From positions 1 through 45,113 of the IMG/VR virus record IMGVR_UViG_3300045136_000520: a stretch of DNA of 45,113 nt; one strand, written 5' to 3'. Under the pieces are notes generated by a model. The model searched no databases. It saw nothing but the letters and a program-made list of their open reading frames with translations, and was not told the DNA's origin. Source of the stretch: a virus. Positions 11,996 to 20,819 of the stretch are shown here, one piece after another (positions within the stretch are counted from its first letter, which is position 1; each line of letters begins with the position of its first letter). The position numbers and the translations under genes were made by a program.

Positions 11996-13634
11996 ATGCC
12001 CAGAGTGCGGATTTGACCACGATGAGCTGCGGGCACGTATCCGCGGTTCGCTTTGGGACTGCGTAACGATAGTCTGTGGGTTCAACTCGAAGAACTTCAA
12101 AACGCCACCTTCAAGAAGGCTTCACAAGCGGGTATTAGACTGGCTTCAGGAGAGAATCGAGTCACCAGGGAAACATAAGCGCCTTCTTCTCATGCTTCCC
12201 CGTGGGCACCTAAAGACCTCTGTTGTTACAGTGGGATTGTCCACGTGGCTTGTTCTTCGGGACAGGAATACACGTGGGTTCATCATGCACAAGCTCCCTG
12301 AGGAGGCAAAGGGCTTTCTGGCCTACGTAAAGAAGATTCTCCGTTCGGAACTTGTCCTGCACCTATTCCCTGACGTTATCCCAGAGCAGGACCCAGCAAG
12401 AATTGGGTTGCGGTGGAAGGATGAGGAGATCGAGGTTCTGCGAGACCGCTACCACCACAACGCAACCCTTGAAACAAAAGGCTTGCGCTCAACAATGGAG
12501 GGAACGCACCCCCTATGGGCCATCGCCGACGACCTGGTGGATAGGGAGGTTTCAAGGTCGCCAGTTCTAACGTCACGTGCAATCGAGTTCAGAAGGAATA
12601 TCGGACAGATTCTTGAGCCAGATGACGGTAGCTTCTTCCTTGTGGTTGGCACCGCATGGCCTGGTGGGTTCTACGAAGAGCTCATGGACGATCCTGTATA
12701 CGAGAAACTTGTGCTCGGGTGCTACCAAGATGAGCGCAGCGCTCGCCTCGGGTTGACGGATTACGGCGAACCAATATGGCCAGAGCGCTACTCGAAGGAA
12801 GACCTGGAGGCACTCCGGATAGAAATGACGGATTATGTGTTTGCGCATCAATACCTTAACCAGTTCACGAGTAAGACTTCAGGATTCGATACTGGGGACT
12901 TTAGATACTATGACTGGGACGCTTCAACGCGGGAACTTAGGTTCTCGCTAGATGGTGGAAAGTCATTTCAGACGCTTTCACTCGCTGACGCGGATGCTAT
13001 CGTAACGACGATAGACCCAGCAACTGGGGCTGGAGACGATGAAACGGCAATCGTGACCACGGCGGCATTTCTCAAGAATCACGGCCTTCTCGCTGTGCTG
13101 GACGTGTGGCATGGGCGGGCAAATCCAGAAAGACAGCTTGAGGAGCTTTACAGGATGATAAAAAAGTGGAACCCGAGCAGGGTGGCAGCGGAGCGTGGGC
13201 TATGGGCGATGCTAGACCCGTTCTGGAAAAGAATGTGCGCCGAGCGCGGAATTCGTGTTCGTGTTGAGGAGATTTCGCATGGACTTCGCGCGAAGACGGA
13301 TAGGATTTGGCAGCTGCAACCGTGGGTGGCCAACCACCGTCTCTTAATCCAGCGCAACATGAACGTGATCGTTGACCAGTTTGCGCGCTACTCTCCAACC
13401 GCGCGGAAAAACCAAGATGATGTGATTGACTGCCTGGCGTATGCACTTGATGTTCTTGACGATATCATCCGTAGGTACTCTCCATTGCGCCTGCCTCAGA
13501 TTAAGATTTCGGATGGATACACGGATGACGAGGACGTAAGCGAAGAAATTGAGCAGGCACGCAGAAGGATAAGCGGTGGTTCGTGGAGAATCGTCGGGAG
13601 GAGTAAAATGAGAAGTGGCTGGAGGATTATGTGA
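11985..13634 (+). CDS. terL: Terminase large subunit (549 aa)
   Basis: ATPase and nuclease that pump and cut phage DNA at the portal. Walker A is LPRGHLKTS (71-79), Walker B LWAIADD (177-183), coupling motif VVGTAWP (220-226). The RNase-H-like nuclease has its first acidic residue in TTIDPATG (D344) and the last in QDDVIDCLAY near residue 485. An N-terminal CPEC with a further Cys may bind zinc. No ATG fits; TTG at 11985 is the only start that keeps the N-terminal ATPase region, with GAGG upstream. The length is normal for the family. Confidence 0.93.
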   Translation: MRSKCPECGFDHDELRARIRGSLWDCVTIVCGFNSKNFKTPPSRRLHKRVLDWLQERIESPGKHKRLLLMLPRGHLKTSVVTVGLSTWLVLRDRNTRGFIMHKLPEEAKGFLAYVKKILRSELVLHLFPDVIPEQDPARIGLRWKDEEIEVLRDRYHHNATLETKGLRSTMEGTHPLWAIADDLVDREVSRSPVLTSRAIEFRRNIGQILEPDDGSFFLVVGTAWPGGFYEELMDDPVYEKLVLGCYQDERSARLGLTDYGEPIWPERYSKEDLEALRIEMTDYVFAHQYLNQFTSKTSGFDTGDFRYYDWDASTRELRFSLDGGKSFQTLSLADADAIVTTIDPATGAGDDETAIVTTAAFLKNHGLLAVLDVWHGRANPERQLEELYRMIKKWNPSRVAAERGLWAMLDPFWKRMCAERGIRVRVEEISHGLRAKTDRIWQLQPWVANHRLLIQRNMNVIVDQFARYSPTARKNQDDVIDCLAYALDVLDDIIRRYSPLRLPQIKISDGYTDDEDVSEEIEQARRRISGGSWRIVGRSKMRSGWRIM

Positions 13635-13888
13635 GGTTCCAGTCACTCAATGAGCTACTTATGGCCCTAAAAGGTAAGGTGGGTACGGTTGTTCTTGTTG
13701 CGCACCCAGATGGGACATACACTGCCTCCGTTAAGCAGATAGTGAAAGGCAAGGAGATAACAGAAGACATGCGAGCCGCTGCAGAGGGGCTCCTTAGGTC
13801 TCTTGGTGGTGTGGCTGTAACATTAATAGCTCGCAACGATGGAGGGAAAGTGGTTCTAGACCGGATTGAGGCATTGAAGCGACTATGA
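13631..13888 (+). CDS. Small protein between terminase and portal (85 aa)
   Basis: GTG start at 13631 overlaps the terminase stop (GTGA), and its own stop overlaps the portal start (ATGA), so the three are translationally linked. Mixed alpha/beta with Val-rich strands; no recognised family. Position suggests a packaging or head-assembly accessory. Confidence 0.6.
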   Translation: MRFQSLNELLMALKGKVGTVVLVAHPDGTYTASVKQIVKGKEITEDMRAAAEGLLRSLGGVAVTLIARNDGGKVVLDRIEALKRL

Positions 13889-15801
13889 CTGACTGGAAAG
13901 AGTTGTTCGAGCTTGCAAAGACCGCAAGGTCTCAGTTAACTTCAACCTGGGACAGTGCCGCGAAGCTCTACGATGGAGAGCTTTCGCGCCCAGGAAAGTA
14001 TGATGAGTGGCAGCCTGACGTTGAAATTCCAATTGCCTGGGAAAGAGCGGTCGCCCAGTCTTCCAGAATAGTCAATGTGATAGTCGCCCAAGACCCACCG
14101 TTTGTTGCCACACCTAAGGTTGGTTCTGCCTTGGGAAATACCGCAGAGGTGGCTCGGGCGGTGGAGAAATACCTCAAGTGGAAGATTCGCACCTGGAAGG
14201 ATGCCACAAGGACTGACTGGCCGTCATGGCTTAATGAGCTTGTACGGCATCTACATGTTTACAGGATGGCCGTGCTGCATATCTATTCGCGAACAGAGCT
14301 TGCCCCAATCTTTAAGCGGAAGACTATCACTGAGGAGGTCGAACTCCCAGCCTCCCCATTTGGGGAAGGACCGGAGAGAGTCACGATTACGCGGGAGCTG
14401 TTAACGCAGGAACTCGGCCCAGTCCCGAAAGGAGCCAGGGCTGAACTTGTAGACCCACGTGACTTCTTCTGGTATCCGCTCTTTGTTGACAGCATCTCGG
14501 ACTGCTCATTTGTGGCACGGCGTCACTACATGAATCCGTGGGAGCTTGAGAGAATAGCTCGGACTGGATTTTTCGACCCAGGAGCTGTCCGGAAGGTCCT
14601 AGAAAGAGAGCCAGAGCGCCAGATCAGTGGCGAAATCGAGCGCATTGATGAGCCACGTAGGGGTTTCTACGAGGTTCTTGAGGCTTACTATTGGGAAGAG
14701 ACCGAGGCGGGGTGGCAAGAGGTTGTGGCTTTCGTTGAAGTCTCAACTGAAACCGTTCTACGGAAAGAACCGAACCCCTTTGTTGAGTTCAGGATTCCAT
14801 TTGTGGTAATCCCATACGAATGGAGGAGCGGAAGCTTTATCGGCCCGTCATTTGTTGAGCGAATGAGCGGAATACATGCGGCAATCAACGCCGCTGTTAA
14901 CCTTGACCTTGAGAGCGCCATATTAGCCAACAGCATGCCCGTGGCCACGGACGATGATGATGTTGCTGATGAGCTGAACGATCGGACACTGAGACCTGGT
15001 CAGGTCCTTAGAACCACTCGCCCACCACGCGAAGCAATTTTTCCTATTAACTTCCCTGGACCGAACGGACAGCTCGGATTGTTACGGGCATATATGGAAC
15101 AGCACGCCGATATGATTTCCGCCTCTTCCCCCGCTGTCTTCGGGATAGAGCAGGCGCAACGCCCGACATTTAAGGGCACAGCGGCCCTAATCGAGGAGGC
15201 GCGGCAGCCTCTCTACCGCCTTCTGGAGTCCGTCCGAGCTGGGCTTTCAGAAATGGCTTACCAGCTTCTCGCTAGGGACAGGGAGACATTCGATACGAGG
15301 ATTCCCTATTTCGCTTACGATGAGGACGGTAGGGTGCTAGGGGAATACCTTCTCTCCGTGCCAGACGGACTTCTCAAAGATTCTGTACTTATAGAACTCG
15401 CTGCAAGCTCTGAATCGTTCTCGAAGGCAACGAGGCAGGAAGGATTAATTGAGGCAATTAACCAGGTGAATAACACCTATCAAGCCATTCTTGGGATGTT
15501 GCAACTTGCAACACAGCAGCCTGGTGTGATATCTTTGGTAGCGGTGAAGGGTGCGAGGGCGCTAGCAACGCTGCTCAGGGAGGCCGCGAAGGATTTCGGG
15601 ATTCCAGGAGCGGAGTTGATAGCTCCCGATCCAACGGAGGATATGAAATATGGTGACCTCATTAACCAAGCCTTTCAAGCAGCCGTTAGCTCAATCAGTA
15701 ACGCAGTCGCTCAACCAGGGATTGGACAGCAGGGACAGGGACCTCCTCAAGGAGCTGGCCCGCAGGCTGGCGGGGGCGAAGTCGGCCCAGCAGGGCTTTG
15801 A
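13885..15801 (+). CDS. Portal protein (638 aa)
   Basis: Forms the twelve-subunit ring at the head vertex through which DNA passes. The order after terminase, the length, and a podovirus-portal-like pattern support the call: N-terminal helices, a beta-rich wing with LVDPRDFFWYP near residue 190, PFVVIPYEWRSGSFIGPSFVERM near 310-330, and a long helical stem and crown. The C-terminal 30 residues are low-complexity Gly/Gln/Pro, and their DNA also encodes the start of the next gene in another frame. Confidence 0.9.
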   Translation: MTDWKELFELAKTARSQLTSTWDSAAKLYDGELSRPGKYDEWQPDVEIPIAWERAVAQSSRIVNVIVAQDPPFVATPKVGSALGNTAEVARAVEKYLKWKIRTWKDATRTDWPSWLNELVRHLHVYRMAVLHIYSRTELAPIFKRKTITEEVELPASPFGEGPERVTITRELLTQELGPVPKGARAELVDPRDFFWYPLFVDSISDCSFVARRHYMNPWELERIARTGFFDPGAVRKVLEREPERQISGEIERIDEPRRGFYEVLEAYYWEETEAGWQEVVAFVEVSTETVLRKEPNPFVEFRIPFVVIPYEWRSGSFIGPSFVERMSGIHAAINAAVNLDLESAILANSMPVATDDDDVADELNDRTLRPGQVLRTTRPPREAIFPINFPGPNGQLGLLRAYMEQHADMISASSPAVFGIEQAQRPTFKGTAALIEEARQPLYRLLESVRAGLSEMAYQLLARDRETFDTRIPYFAYDEDGRVLGEYLLSVPDGLLKDSVLIELAASSESFSKATRQEGLIEAINQVNNTYQAILGMLQLATQQPGVISLVAVKGARALATLLREAAKDFGIPGAELIAPDPTEDMKYGDLINQAFQAAVSSISNAVAQPGIGQQGQGPPQGAGPQAGGGEVGPAGL

Positions 15802-15985
15802 GGTTGCCCTGGAGGCAGCCAACGAAGCCCTTTCGGTGACGCTGAGGCAACTTCATGGAAGTGTAAAGAGCTACGAGGACCACTCAGAGGCAATTTCTCG
15901 CGCTGCTGCTAGCTTTATTTCGGTTGCTGGGCTGGCAGCGTTTCTTGAGGCCGTCCTAGCTGAATCGAAACGATTGGAGGGATAA
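15650..15985 (+). CDS. Hypothetical helical protein overlapping portal (111 aa)
   Basis: GGAGG at 15636-15640 stands 9 nt before ATG 15650, inside the portal gene; the portal frame reads the same region differently. The overlap is 152 bp. The protein is strongly helical with regular Leu/Ala heptads, much more protein-like than the portal's Gly/Gln-rich tail in the shared DNA. A later TTG near 15720 is a possible alternative start. It is followed directly by the scaffold-like gene. Role unknown. Confidence 0.6.
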   Translation: MVTSLTKPFKQPLAQSVTQSLNQGLDSRDRDLLKELARRLAGAKSAQQGFEVALEAANEALSVTLRQLHGSVKSYEDHSEAISRAAASFISVAGLAAFLEAVLAESKRLEG

Positions 15986-16786
15986 ATGGTAGATTTTCCA
16001 TTCCCGCTCGATGAAAATCAGGAACCAGTCCCCGAGGAGTTCCAAGCTAAGCCTAACGTGCAAGCCACTGAACAGAAGAGTGCCGAGCAATCACAATCCG
16101 AGCAGCAGGAAGCTGGGGTCGCTGAGGATCAACAGGCCGTTTCTGAGCAAGTTGGAGAGATTCCTCTAGAGCAATGGAAGAGGGCTGTTGACCTCATAAT
16201 CTCCGAATCAGGTCCACCCCAGGAATATGTGCCCCCAGAGAGAATCCCTCCACCTCCGCCTAAAGACTTCGAGCGGTATATTTCCGACCCAGATTACGCT
16301 GCGAAGTACGACCAGATGGTGTTGCTATACCAGCACGCGATGCTTCAGGCTATTCGTGAAGAAATGCGTGCGAGCGTGCGCAGCGCCATCAACGAGGCAA
16401 TGAAGGCTACGATCAGGGAACGTGGAGCCGAGGCATTTTCATGGGCGGCCTCGCAGTACCTTGACCTCTTCCAAACCGAAGATCAGAAGCAGGTGCTTCA
16501 GAGCGCTATTCTCGACGCGCGGCAGGCTGTAAACAAAAACCCAGCACTTGCTGCCGACAAGGGGTTCTGGGCAGCTACGTTTGCTATGGCGGCTGCCCGT
16601 GCTGGTATCCCGTTAAGGCAACCTGAGAGAGTTAGTTCACAGCCCCCTCGACCGTTTGGGCCTGGAGGTAAGCCGGCGCCGCAAGAGCAGTACACGCTCT
16701 CCGATGAGGAACGCAGGCTGGCTGCTCAATTTGGGTTGACTGAGGAGGAGTGGATCAAAAACATGAAGGAGGCTGGGAGGCTATGA
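15986..16786 (+). CDS. Scaffold-like head assembly protein (266 aa)
   Basis: Acidic Gln/Glu-rich N-terminus (1-60), a Pro-rich segment (77-95), a long helical core (110-200) and a basic Pro/Gly linker leading to a C-terminal helix. This build and the position between portal and capsid genes match phage scaffolding proteins, which form the internal core for procapsid assembly and then leave. Sequence similarity to a named family is not evident to me. ATG 15986 follows TTGGAGGGATAA. Confidence 0.65.
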   Translation: MVDFPFPLDENQEPVPEEFQAKPNVQATEQKSAEQSQSEQQEAGVAEDQQAVSEQVGEIPLEQWKRAVDLIISESGPPQEYVPPERIPPPPPKDFERYISDPDYAAKYDQMVLLYQHAMLQAIREEMRASVRSAINEAMKATIRERGAEAFSWAASQYLDLFQTEDQKQVLQSAILDARQAVNKNPALAADKGFWAATFAMAAARAGIPLRQPERVSSQPPRPFGPGGKPAPQEQYTLSDEERRLAAQFGLTEEEWIKNMKEAGRL

Positions 16787-17295
16787 GCAGGAACCTAAAG
16801 TCACGCTCGCAAACAGAGCTCGCAGAGATGGCTAGGGCAGTTGGTGAGATGGGGAGCGTTTCTGCGGAGGAAATTCGCCAGATTCTCCGAAGGACGGGTG
16901 GCCCAGTATCAGCGACAATCACAGAGATGGTGAATCGTGTCTCGCCAGAGCACGTGGTGCTTTTTGTTGCGGATAGGGAGCTTGGCGTAGCACTTCAGGT
17001 ACCCACTACCCGTGTGGCTACCGAGTCTGAGCTGACTCAGATCACCGGAATGTCGCGCTTCGAACTTGAGGGATTTAGGTTCAAGTTCGAGGCTGACGGA
17101 AGGGTGAAATTCTTCGACACGACCGTCTGCTTACGAAACAGGGATGTGCACCAAAAAGTGATTTCAGAAAAGGCAAGGATTGCCATGGAGCCGTTCTCTG
17201 GGAAATTGGTTGAAGACTCTATTGCTAGCAGGCTCCGCGGCTCTGAACCGAAAGAAGAACGCAGCGTCACAGTAGGCGGTCCGATAAAGGAGTAG
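16783..17295 (+). CDS. Hypothetical head-region protein (170 aa)
   Basis: ATG overlaps the scaffold-like stop (ATGA), with GGGAGG upstream. N-terminal helices (about 1-60), then a beta-rich domain (about 65-130) and a charged tail. No recognised motif. It lies between scaffold and capsid genes and may be a minor head or assembly factor. Confidence 0.6.
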   Translation: MSRNLKSRSQTELAEMARAVGEMGSVSAEEIRQILRRTGGPVSATITEMVNRVSPEHVVLFVADRELGVALQVPTTRVATESELTQITGMSRFELEGFRFKFEADGRVKFFDTTVCLRNRDVHQKVISEKARIAMEPFSGKLVEDSIASRLRGSEPKEERSVTVGGPIKE

Positions 17296-17331
17296 TATAA
17301 TTAAGTAAGCCCGGGCCGAGGCGGCAGGGCT
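17296..17331 (+). promoter_or_regulatory. Leader with TATAAT and hairpin before capsid genes
   Basis: TATAAT at 17296-17301 without a recognisable -35 box, then a stem AGCCC/GGGCT enclosing GCC/GGC (17308-17331) with no T run. It is the only gap of note in the head operon, just before the two genes expected to be most expressed. A promoter or an mRNA-stabilising hairpin are both possible. Confidence 0.4.
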
Positions 17332-17378
17332 GTAAGGCGTGGCCAGACTGAAGGAGCGCCGAAATATGGGAGGGAACT

Positions 17379-17843
17379 ATGGCTCTTCGTATTGTTCGTG
17401 GGCCTGGTGGCGGCGCTCCGGTAGATGCAAAGTTTCCCGTCGCCACTGGCGTTTCGTTTAATATCGGAGACCCTGTGGCTCTCGATATTTCCGAGGGCTA
17501 CAAGGTCAAAAAGTCCGTTGAATACATTCTTGGTATCGCGCTCACAAATGTGAGCTCCGGCTCTCCAGCTGAGGCAGAGGTCCAGCTCATTACTCCGGAG
17601 ACGGTTGTTGAGATCACTGAAAAAATCTCTGGTGCAACCGCCCCATTCCAGGCTGGCACACCGATCGCTGTAACCGCTGCTGGTGTCCCAGACCGCGGGA
17701 CCCCCTCTGACGACGCGTCGCTCTATCTCATCACTCGCGTAACTGTTCAGAATGTTGAGCGCTCTACCACAAATGAGCGGATTGTCAGCTATTTGGCAAT
17801 CCCATTTGGGAACAAGCACGGCTTCAACGGTGCCGTGGCGTAA
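17379..17843 (+). CDS. Putative capsid decoration protein (154 aa)
   Basis: GGGAGGGAACT precedes the ATG. Almost wholly beta, Gly/Val/Thr-rich, lacking charged helices; size and place directly before the capsid gene match head-stabilising or decoration proteins (DUF2190-like). The family call is from overall pattern (VATGVSFNIGDPVALD, later IPFGNKHGF) and is tentative. Confidence 0.6.
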   Translation: MALRIVRGPGGGAPVDAKFPVATGVSFNIGDPVALDISEGYKVKKSVEYILGIALTNVSSGSPAEAEVQLITPETVVEITEKISGATAPFQAGTPIAVTAAGVPDRGTPSDDASLYLITRVTVQNVERSTTNERIVSYLAIPFGNKHGFNGAVA

Positions 17844-17855
17844 AAGGAGGCAAAG

Positions 17856-18740
17856 ATGAATTACCAACAGTTCGCAAACACTGTATCGCTGCAACTCTTC
17901 CAACCGCCATTCAGGCAGAAGGCCTCCGAGAAGCACTGGCCGTGGGACCAGATTTACACCACCAGGACTTCCAACCGCGGGTCCGAGCAAACCTTCGGAT
18001 TCACTGGCCTTCCCGCCGCGCAGAAGACCCCGATCTACGGGGAAGTCTACTACGCGGATATGGAAGAGCTCGGTGTAACGAAGTGGGTGCATGAGAAGTA
18101 CTCTTTGGGGGCGATTCTCCCAGAGGAGCTCATTCAAGATCAGCAATACATCCAGTTCACGCGTGACCTTGGGGCTGCGATCGGTGAGGGCCATGCGTTT
18201 GCGCGTGACCTCGCCGCCGCCTACCCGTTCCAAAACGCATTCACCACTTTCACGGTCTACGACAGTCAACCTCTCTGCGGGACTCACACACTTAAGAATG
18301 GCATGACCATCAACAACGCTATGACCGGTTCTTCGATCACGTATGCCACAGTGTGGGACGCGGTGCTGTATGGCCAGCTCTCGCTCATGACCGATAAAGG
18401 GCTGCCTTTCGTTGCCGAGCCAGTTGCTCTTGTTTATAACCCCATCAATGAGCCAGAGGTTCTCTTGCTGCTCAAGAACGAATTTCAGCCCCACATCGTC
18501 GAGCGTGACAAGAACCTCCTGCCCAAGCTGACTCCTGTTCCATGCCGCTTCTTGCCGAATGGCTACTGGTTTGTGACGTTCGAGGGGTTTAAGGAAGACA
18601 ACTTCCACTGGTCTCGCAAGGAGCCGAGCGTCCGCGAGAGCATTGACTACGACCGTGAGGCCGTGAAGTTCACGTCCAGCTCTCGGTTCAGCTTTGGTCC
18701 GCGTGATTTTCGACGCATCATCGGTAATCCTGGGGTCTAA
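17856..18740 (+). CDS. Major capsid protein, HK97-fold, gpT-like (294 aa)
   Basis: Builds the icosahedral shell. The N-terminal arm is followed by an E-loop-like segment (residues 35-75), a helical spine (80-125), and a C-terminal stretch with a Trp/Phe-rich strand then SSSRFSFGPRDFRRIIG, a pattern typical of HK97-fold capsid proteins of the Mu gpT type. AAAGGAGGCAAAG precedes the ATG. No sign of a cleaved protease-dependent prodomain. Confidence 0.85.
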   Translation: MNYQQFANTVSLQLFQPPFRQKASEKHWPWDQIYTTRTSNRGSEQTFGFTGLPAAQKTPIYGEVYYADMEELGVTKWVHEKYSLGAILPEELIQDQQYIQFTRDLGAAIGEGHAFARDLAAAYPFQNAFTTFTVYDSQPLCGTHTLKNGMTINNAMTGSSITYATVWDAVLYGQLSLMTDKGLPFVAEPVALVYNPINEPEVLLLLKNEFQPHIVERDKNLLPKLTPVPCRFLPNGYWFVTFEGFKEDNFHWSRKEPSVRESIDYDREAVKFTSSSRFSFGPRDFRRIIGNPGV

Positions 18741-18742
18741 CG

Positions 18743-19075
18743 ATGTCTCGCGTCTTCAAGCTCATCAAGCTGGTTGACGGCGCGGGTCCGGTGGAGACCC
18801 CATGGGTGAGCATTGAAGGGGCCGTCCGCGTTGGCGTGGCGTACCAAGCGTCCGCCAACGCGGACTTTTATCTCCAGGCTTCAATCCTGGAGGACGGCAA
18901 CCAGAACAATGGGTATACGTCTCACCTTTTTAGTGCCACTCCTGCGTTTACGGTGAGCTATGCTGCCCCATTCTCAGGCCCAGATAAGGCCCCGCCAAGG
19001 TGGGTACGTGTTTCCTGCGCTCAAACTGTCGCTAACCTGAAGGTGTGGATTTTTGCTGACTTCGAGGAGGGTTAG
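18743..19075 (+). CDS. Small beta-sandwich virion protein 1 (110 aa)
   Basis: Starts 3 bp after the capsid stop without a strong ribosome site, so translational coupling is likely. Predominantly beta, with TPWVSIEGA near residue 20 and TVANLKVWI near the C-terminus. The next gene shows the same order (GPWADLRNA, TIANLEIVA), so the two look like diverged duplicates. Head decoration or fibre-type function is inferred from location. Confidence 0.6.
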   Translation: MSRVFKLIKLVDGAGPVETPWVSIEGAVRVGVAYQASANADFYLQASILEDGNQNNGYTSHLFSATPAFTVSYAAPFSGPDKAPPRWVRVSCAQTVANLKVWIFADFEEG

Positions 19076-19077
19076 TC

Positions 19078-19407
19078 ATGGCCGTAACCTATTTCACTGG
19101 GCGTTACACACTTTTCTCAGGTCCGGCGAATGCTGGGGTGAAGGGTCCATGGGCCGACCTTCGCAATGCTAAGCAGCTGCGGATTTGGGCTAAGGCGTCC
19201 TCTCCGACAACGGTTGTTTTTCGATACACAATCTTCGGCGAGGATAGGCGGAATACCGACTACATCGACACTACCCCATACTCGGTTGGCACAAACTGGA
19301 CTGAAATTATGACCACAGAGCTCGATGGCCCGCTCACCTACCTGGCTGTCATCCCACAGGATACGATTGCAAACCTGGAGATAGTGGCCGCTGGAAGCGC
19401 TATCTAG
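19078..19407 (+). CDS. Small beta-sandwich virion protein 2 (109 aa)
   Basis: GAGGAGGGTTAGTC precedes the ATG. Similar in size, order of strands and C-terminal TIANLE motif to the preceding 110-aa protein, suggesting an old tandem duplication. Probable virion surface component; no family assigned. Confidence 0.6.
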   Translation: MAVTYFTGRYTLFSGPANAGVKGPWADLRNAKQLRIWAKASSPTTVVFRYTIFGEDRRNTDYIDTTPYSVGTNWTEIMTTELDGPLTYLAVIPQDTIANLEIVAAGSAI

Positions 19408-19410
19408 GCA

Positions 19411-19839
19411 ATGACTAAGAGCAGGATAATCCGAGATATCTCGGAACTCCTGCCTCACGTCCAGGAGTTGGCCAAAAAGTGGCTTGAGCTCTGCAATCGA
19501 GAGGGGGTATCACCGAAGATTGTAGAGACCTACCGAACCCCAGAGAGACAGGCCGAGCTCATGAAGGTAGGCGGAGTGACGAAGGCTCTCCCCATGCGGA
19601 GCTGGCACCAGTGGCGGAGGGCATGGGATGCTTATCCGATTATAGACGGGGTTGTCCGCGTCCAGTATGACGCGGTGACTCGCGAGGCGTTCCATCTTAT
19701 GGGTAGCGTTGCCGTCTCTCTTGGGATAGAATGGGGAGGGAACTGGAAGACGCTCAAGGATTATGCGCACTTCCAGGTCACAGATGGGCTTAAGATTGAC
19801 GATCTTGCCGCAATCGAAAAAGAGTGCGGGGAGCACTAA
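19411..19839 (+). CDS. Endolysin, M15/VanY-type peptidase (142 aa)
   Basis: Cuts the peptide stems of peptidoglycan at lysis. Zinc ligands fit the M15 pattern: S64, H66 and D73 in SWHQWRRAWDAY, and H120 in YAHFQ, with the Trp-Gly-Gly-Asn-Trp before it. The usual glycine of the SxHxxGxAxD motif is replaced by arginine (residue 69, codon CGG, one base from GGG). No signal peptide, so it needs a holin. Followed by two membrane genes and an exported repeat protein, together the lysis region. Confidence 0.85.
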   Translation: MTKSRIIRDISELLPHVQELAKKWLELCNREGVSPKIVETYRTPERQAELMKVGGVTKALPMRSWHQWRRAWDAYPIIDGVVRVQYDAVTREAFHLMGSVAVSLGIEWGGNWKTLKDYAHFQVTDGLKIDDLAAIEKECGEH

Positions 19840-19851
19840 GGGAGGAATACG

Positions 19852-20571
19852 ATGGTACGTAAACTTGTCTTGGTTGGCACAATTAGCTTGGGGCTGGCTG
19901 GAACGGCGGTTGCTGGAAAGCCGGTCCAAATTCAGGGGTACTGGGTAGTTCCAGAACAGCAGCTGTGCTTCTCAGCAAACCTGCCGAAGCCTGACTTCAA
20001 GGGAGTCTATTACAGTAACTTTTGCCCAGAAGGATATAAAGGTGTTGAGACGATTAAGCTCTCTTCAACATCCGCTGCTGGTGGCTTTCTGGTAAGTGAT
20101 TCAAAAAAGGAGTGCATCCCTGTTGCCTCTAACCCTGGCATTGGGCTCGCGGGTTACCGGTATGGGGAAGTGTGTCCAGATGGGTACGGCGTTGTTACTC
20201 CCAGTAACTCAACGCCGTTCTATATTAAGCTCTTGAATTTACTGGACAGCTGGTTCGGACTGAGGAACAAGCTCGTCTTCCTGCCGAACGGTCTGTTTGT
20301 TGCGTTCCTTATGTTCCTGGTGGCCTTGATTCGCTTTGTTGCATCTCAGCCATTGCTTAATGGCGTTTTAGACAAGATCACAAACGGGAAGGGTACGGTT
20401 GCTCTGACCGCCGCTCTCGGGCTTTTGTTACAGCTTCAGGACTTCCTGCAGGGCGGGCTCACAGCGTACGAGGCCCTTACGTGGCTGTTTTCCGTGATTG
20501 GTGCTATGGGTCTCTGGGAAGTAGTTAAGCGCATTGTGCGCAAGGTCCCTGTTCTCGGAGGGATTTTGTAG
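19852..20571 (+). CDS. Exported/membrane protein with holin-like end (239 aa)
   Basis: Signal peptide at 1-21 (cleavage after AVAG likely), a Cys-containing beta domain (40-115), then two or three hydrophobic helices (about 145-165, 175-200, 210-225) and a basic end. The C-terminal membrane part next to the endolysin suggests a holin or holin partner. The N-terminal exported domain is unusual for a holin, and a spanin-like or receptor-shielding role is also possible. GGGAGGAATACG precedes the ATG. Confidence 0.6.
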   Translation: MVRKLVLVGTISLGLAGTAVAGKPVQIQGYWVVPEQQLCFSANLPKPDFKGVYYSNFCPEGYKGVETIKLSSTSAAGGFLVSDSKKECIPVASNPGIGLAGYRYGEVCPDGYGVVTPSNSTPFYIKLLNLLDSWFGLRNKLVFLPNGLFVAFLMFLVALIRFVASQPLLNGVLDKITNGKGTVALTAALGLLLQLQDFLQGGLTAYEALTWLFSVIGAMGLWEVVKRIVRKVPVLGGIL

Positions 20572-20819
20572 TGCCTGAAGCTGGGGCCATTATCTGGAGC
20601 GCGAATGCTGGTCTTATCAGTATTCTCATATTCATCCTTATTCAGATGGCCCGCAGGGACAGGCAGGCCCTTGACGCGAATCTCAACATGCTCAGGGAGG
20701 AAATCCGTAGACTCTCCCAGAGCATCGAGGACCTCAAGGACGAAATGGCCTCGGAGCGTGTGCGCACAGAGGCCAGGCTCTCAAAGCTAGAGGAAAGGAT
20801 GGCTGGGCGTGTACAATGA
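20571..20819 (+). CDS. Membrane-anchored coiled-coil protein (82 aa)
   Basis: GTG start shares a base with the previous stop. One N-terminal transmembrane helix (about 8-25) followed by an unbroken charged coiled coil (30-78). This is the layout of inner-membrane spanins and of some small holin regulators. The stop overlaps the next gene's ATG (ATGA). Confidence 0.65.
   Translation: MPEAGAIIWSANAGLISILIFILIQMARRDRQALDANLNMLREEIRRLSQSIEDLKDEMASERVRTEARLSKLEERMAGRVQ

Noticed and set aside
15498-15515. GTTGCAACTTGCAAC-like sequence inside the portal gene
   Set aside because: The central spacing and bases differ from the 6-3-6 palindromes at 4174 and 4336, and it encodes ordinary portal residues; probably chance.
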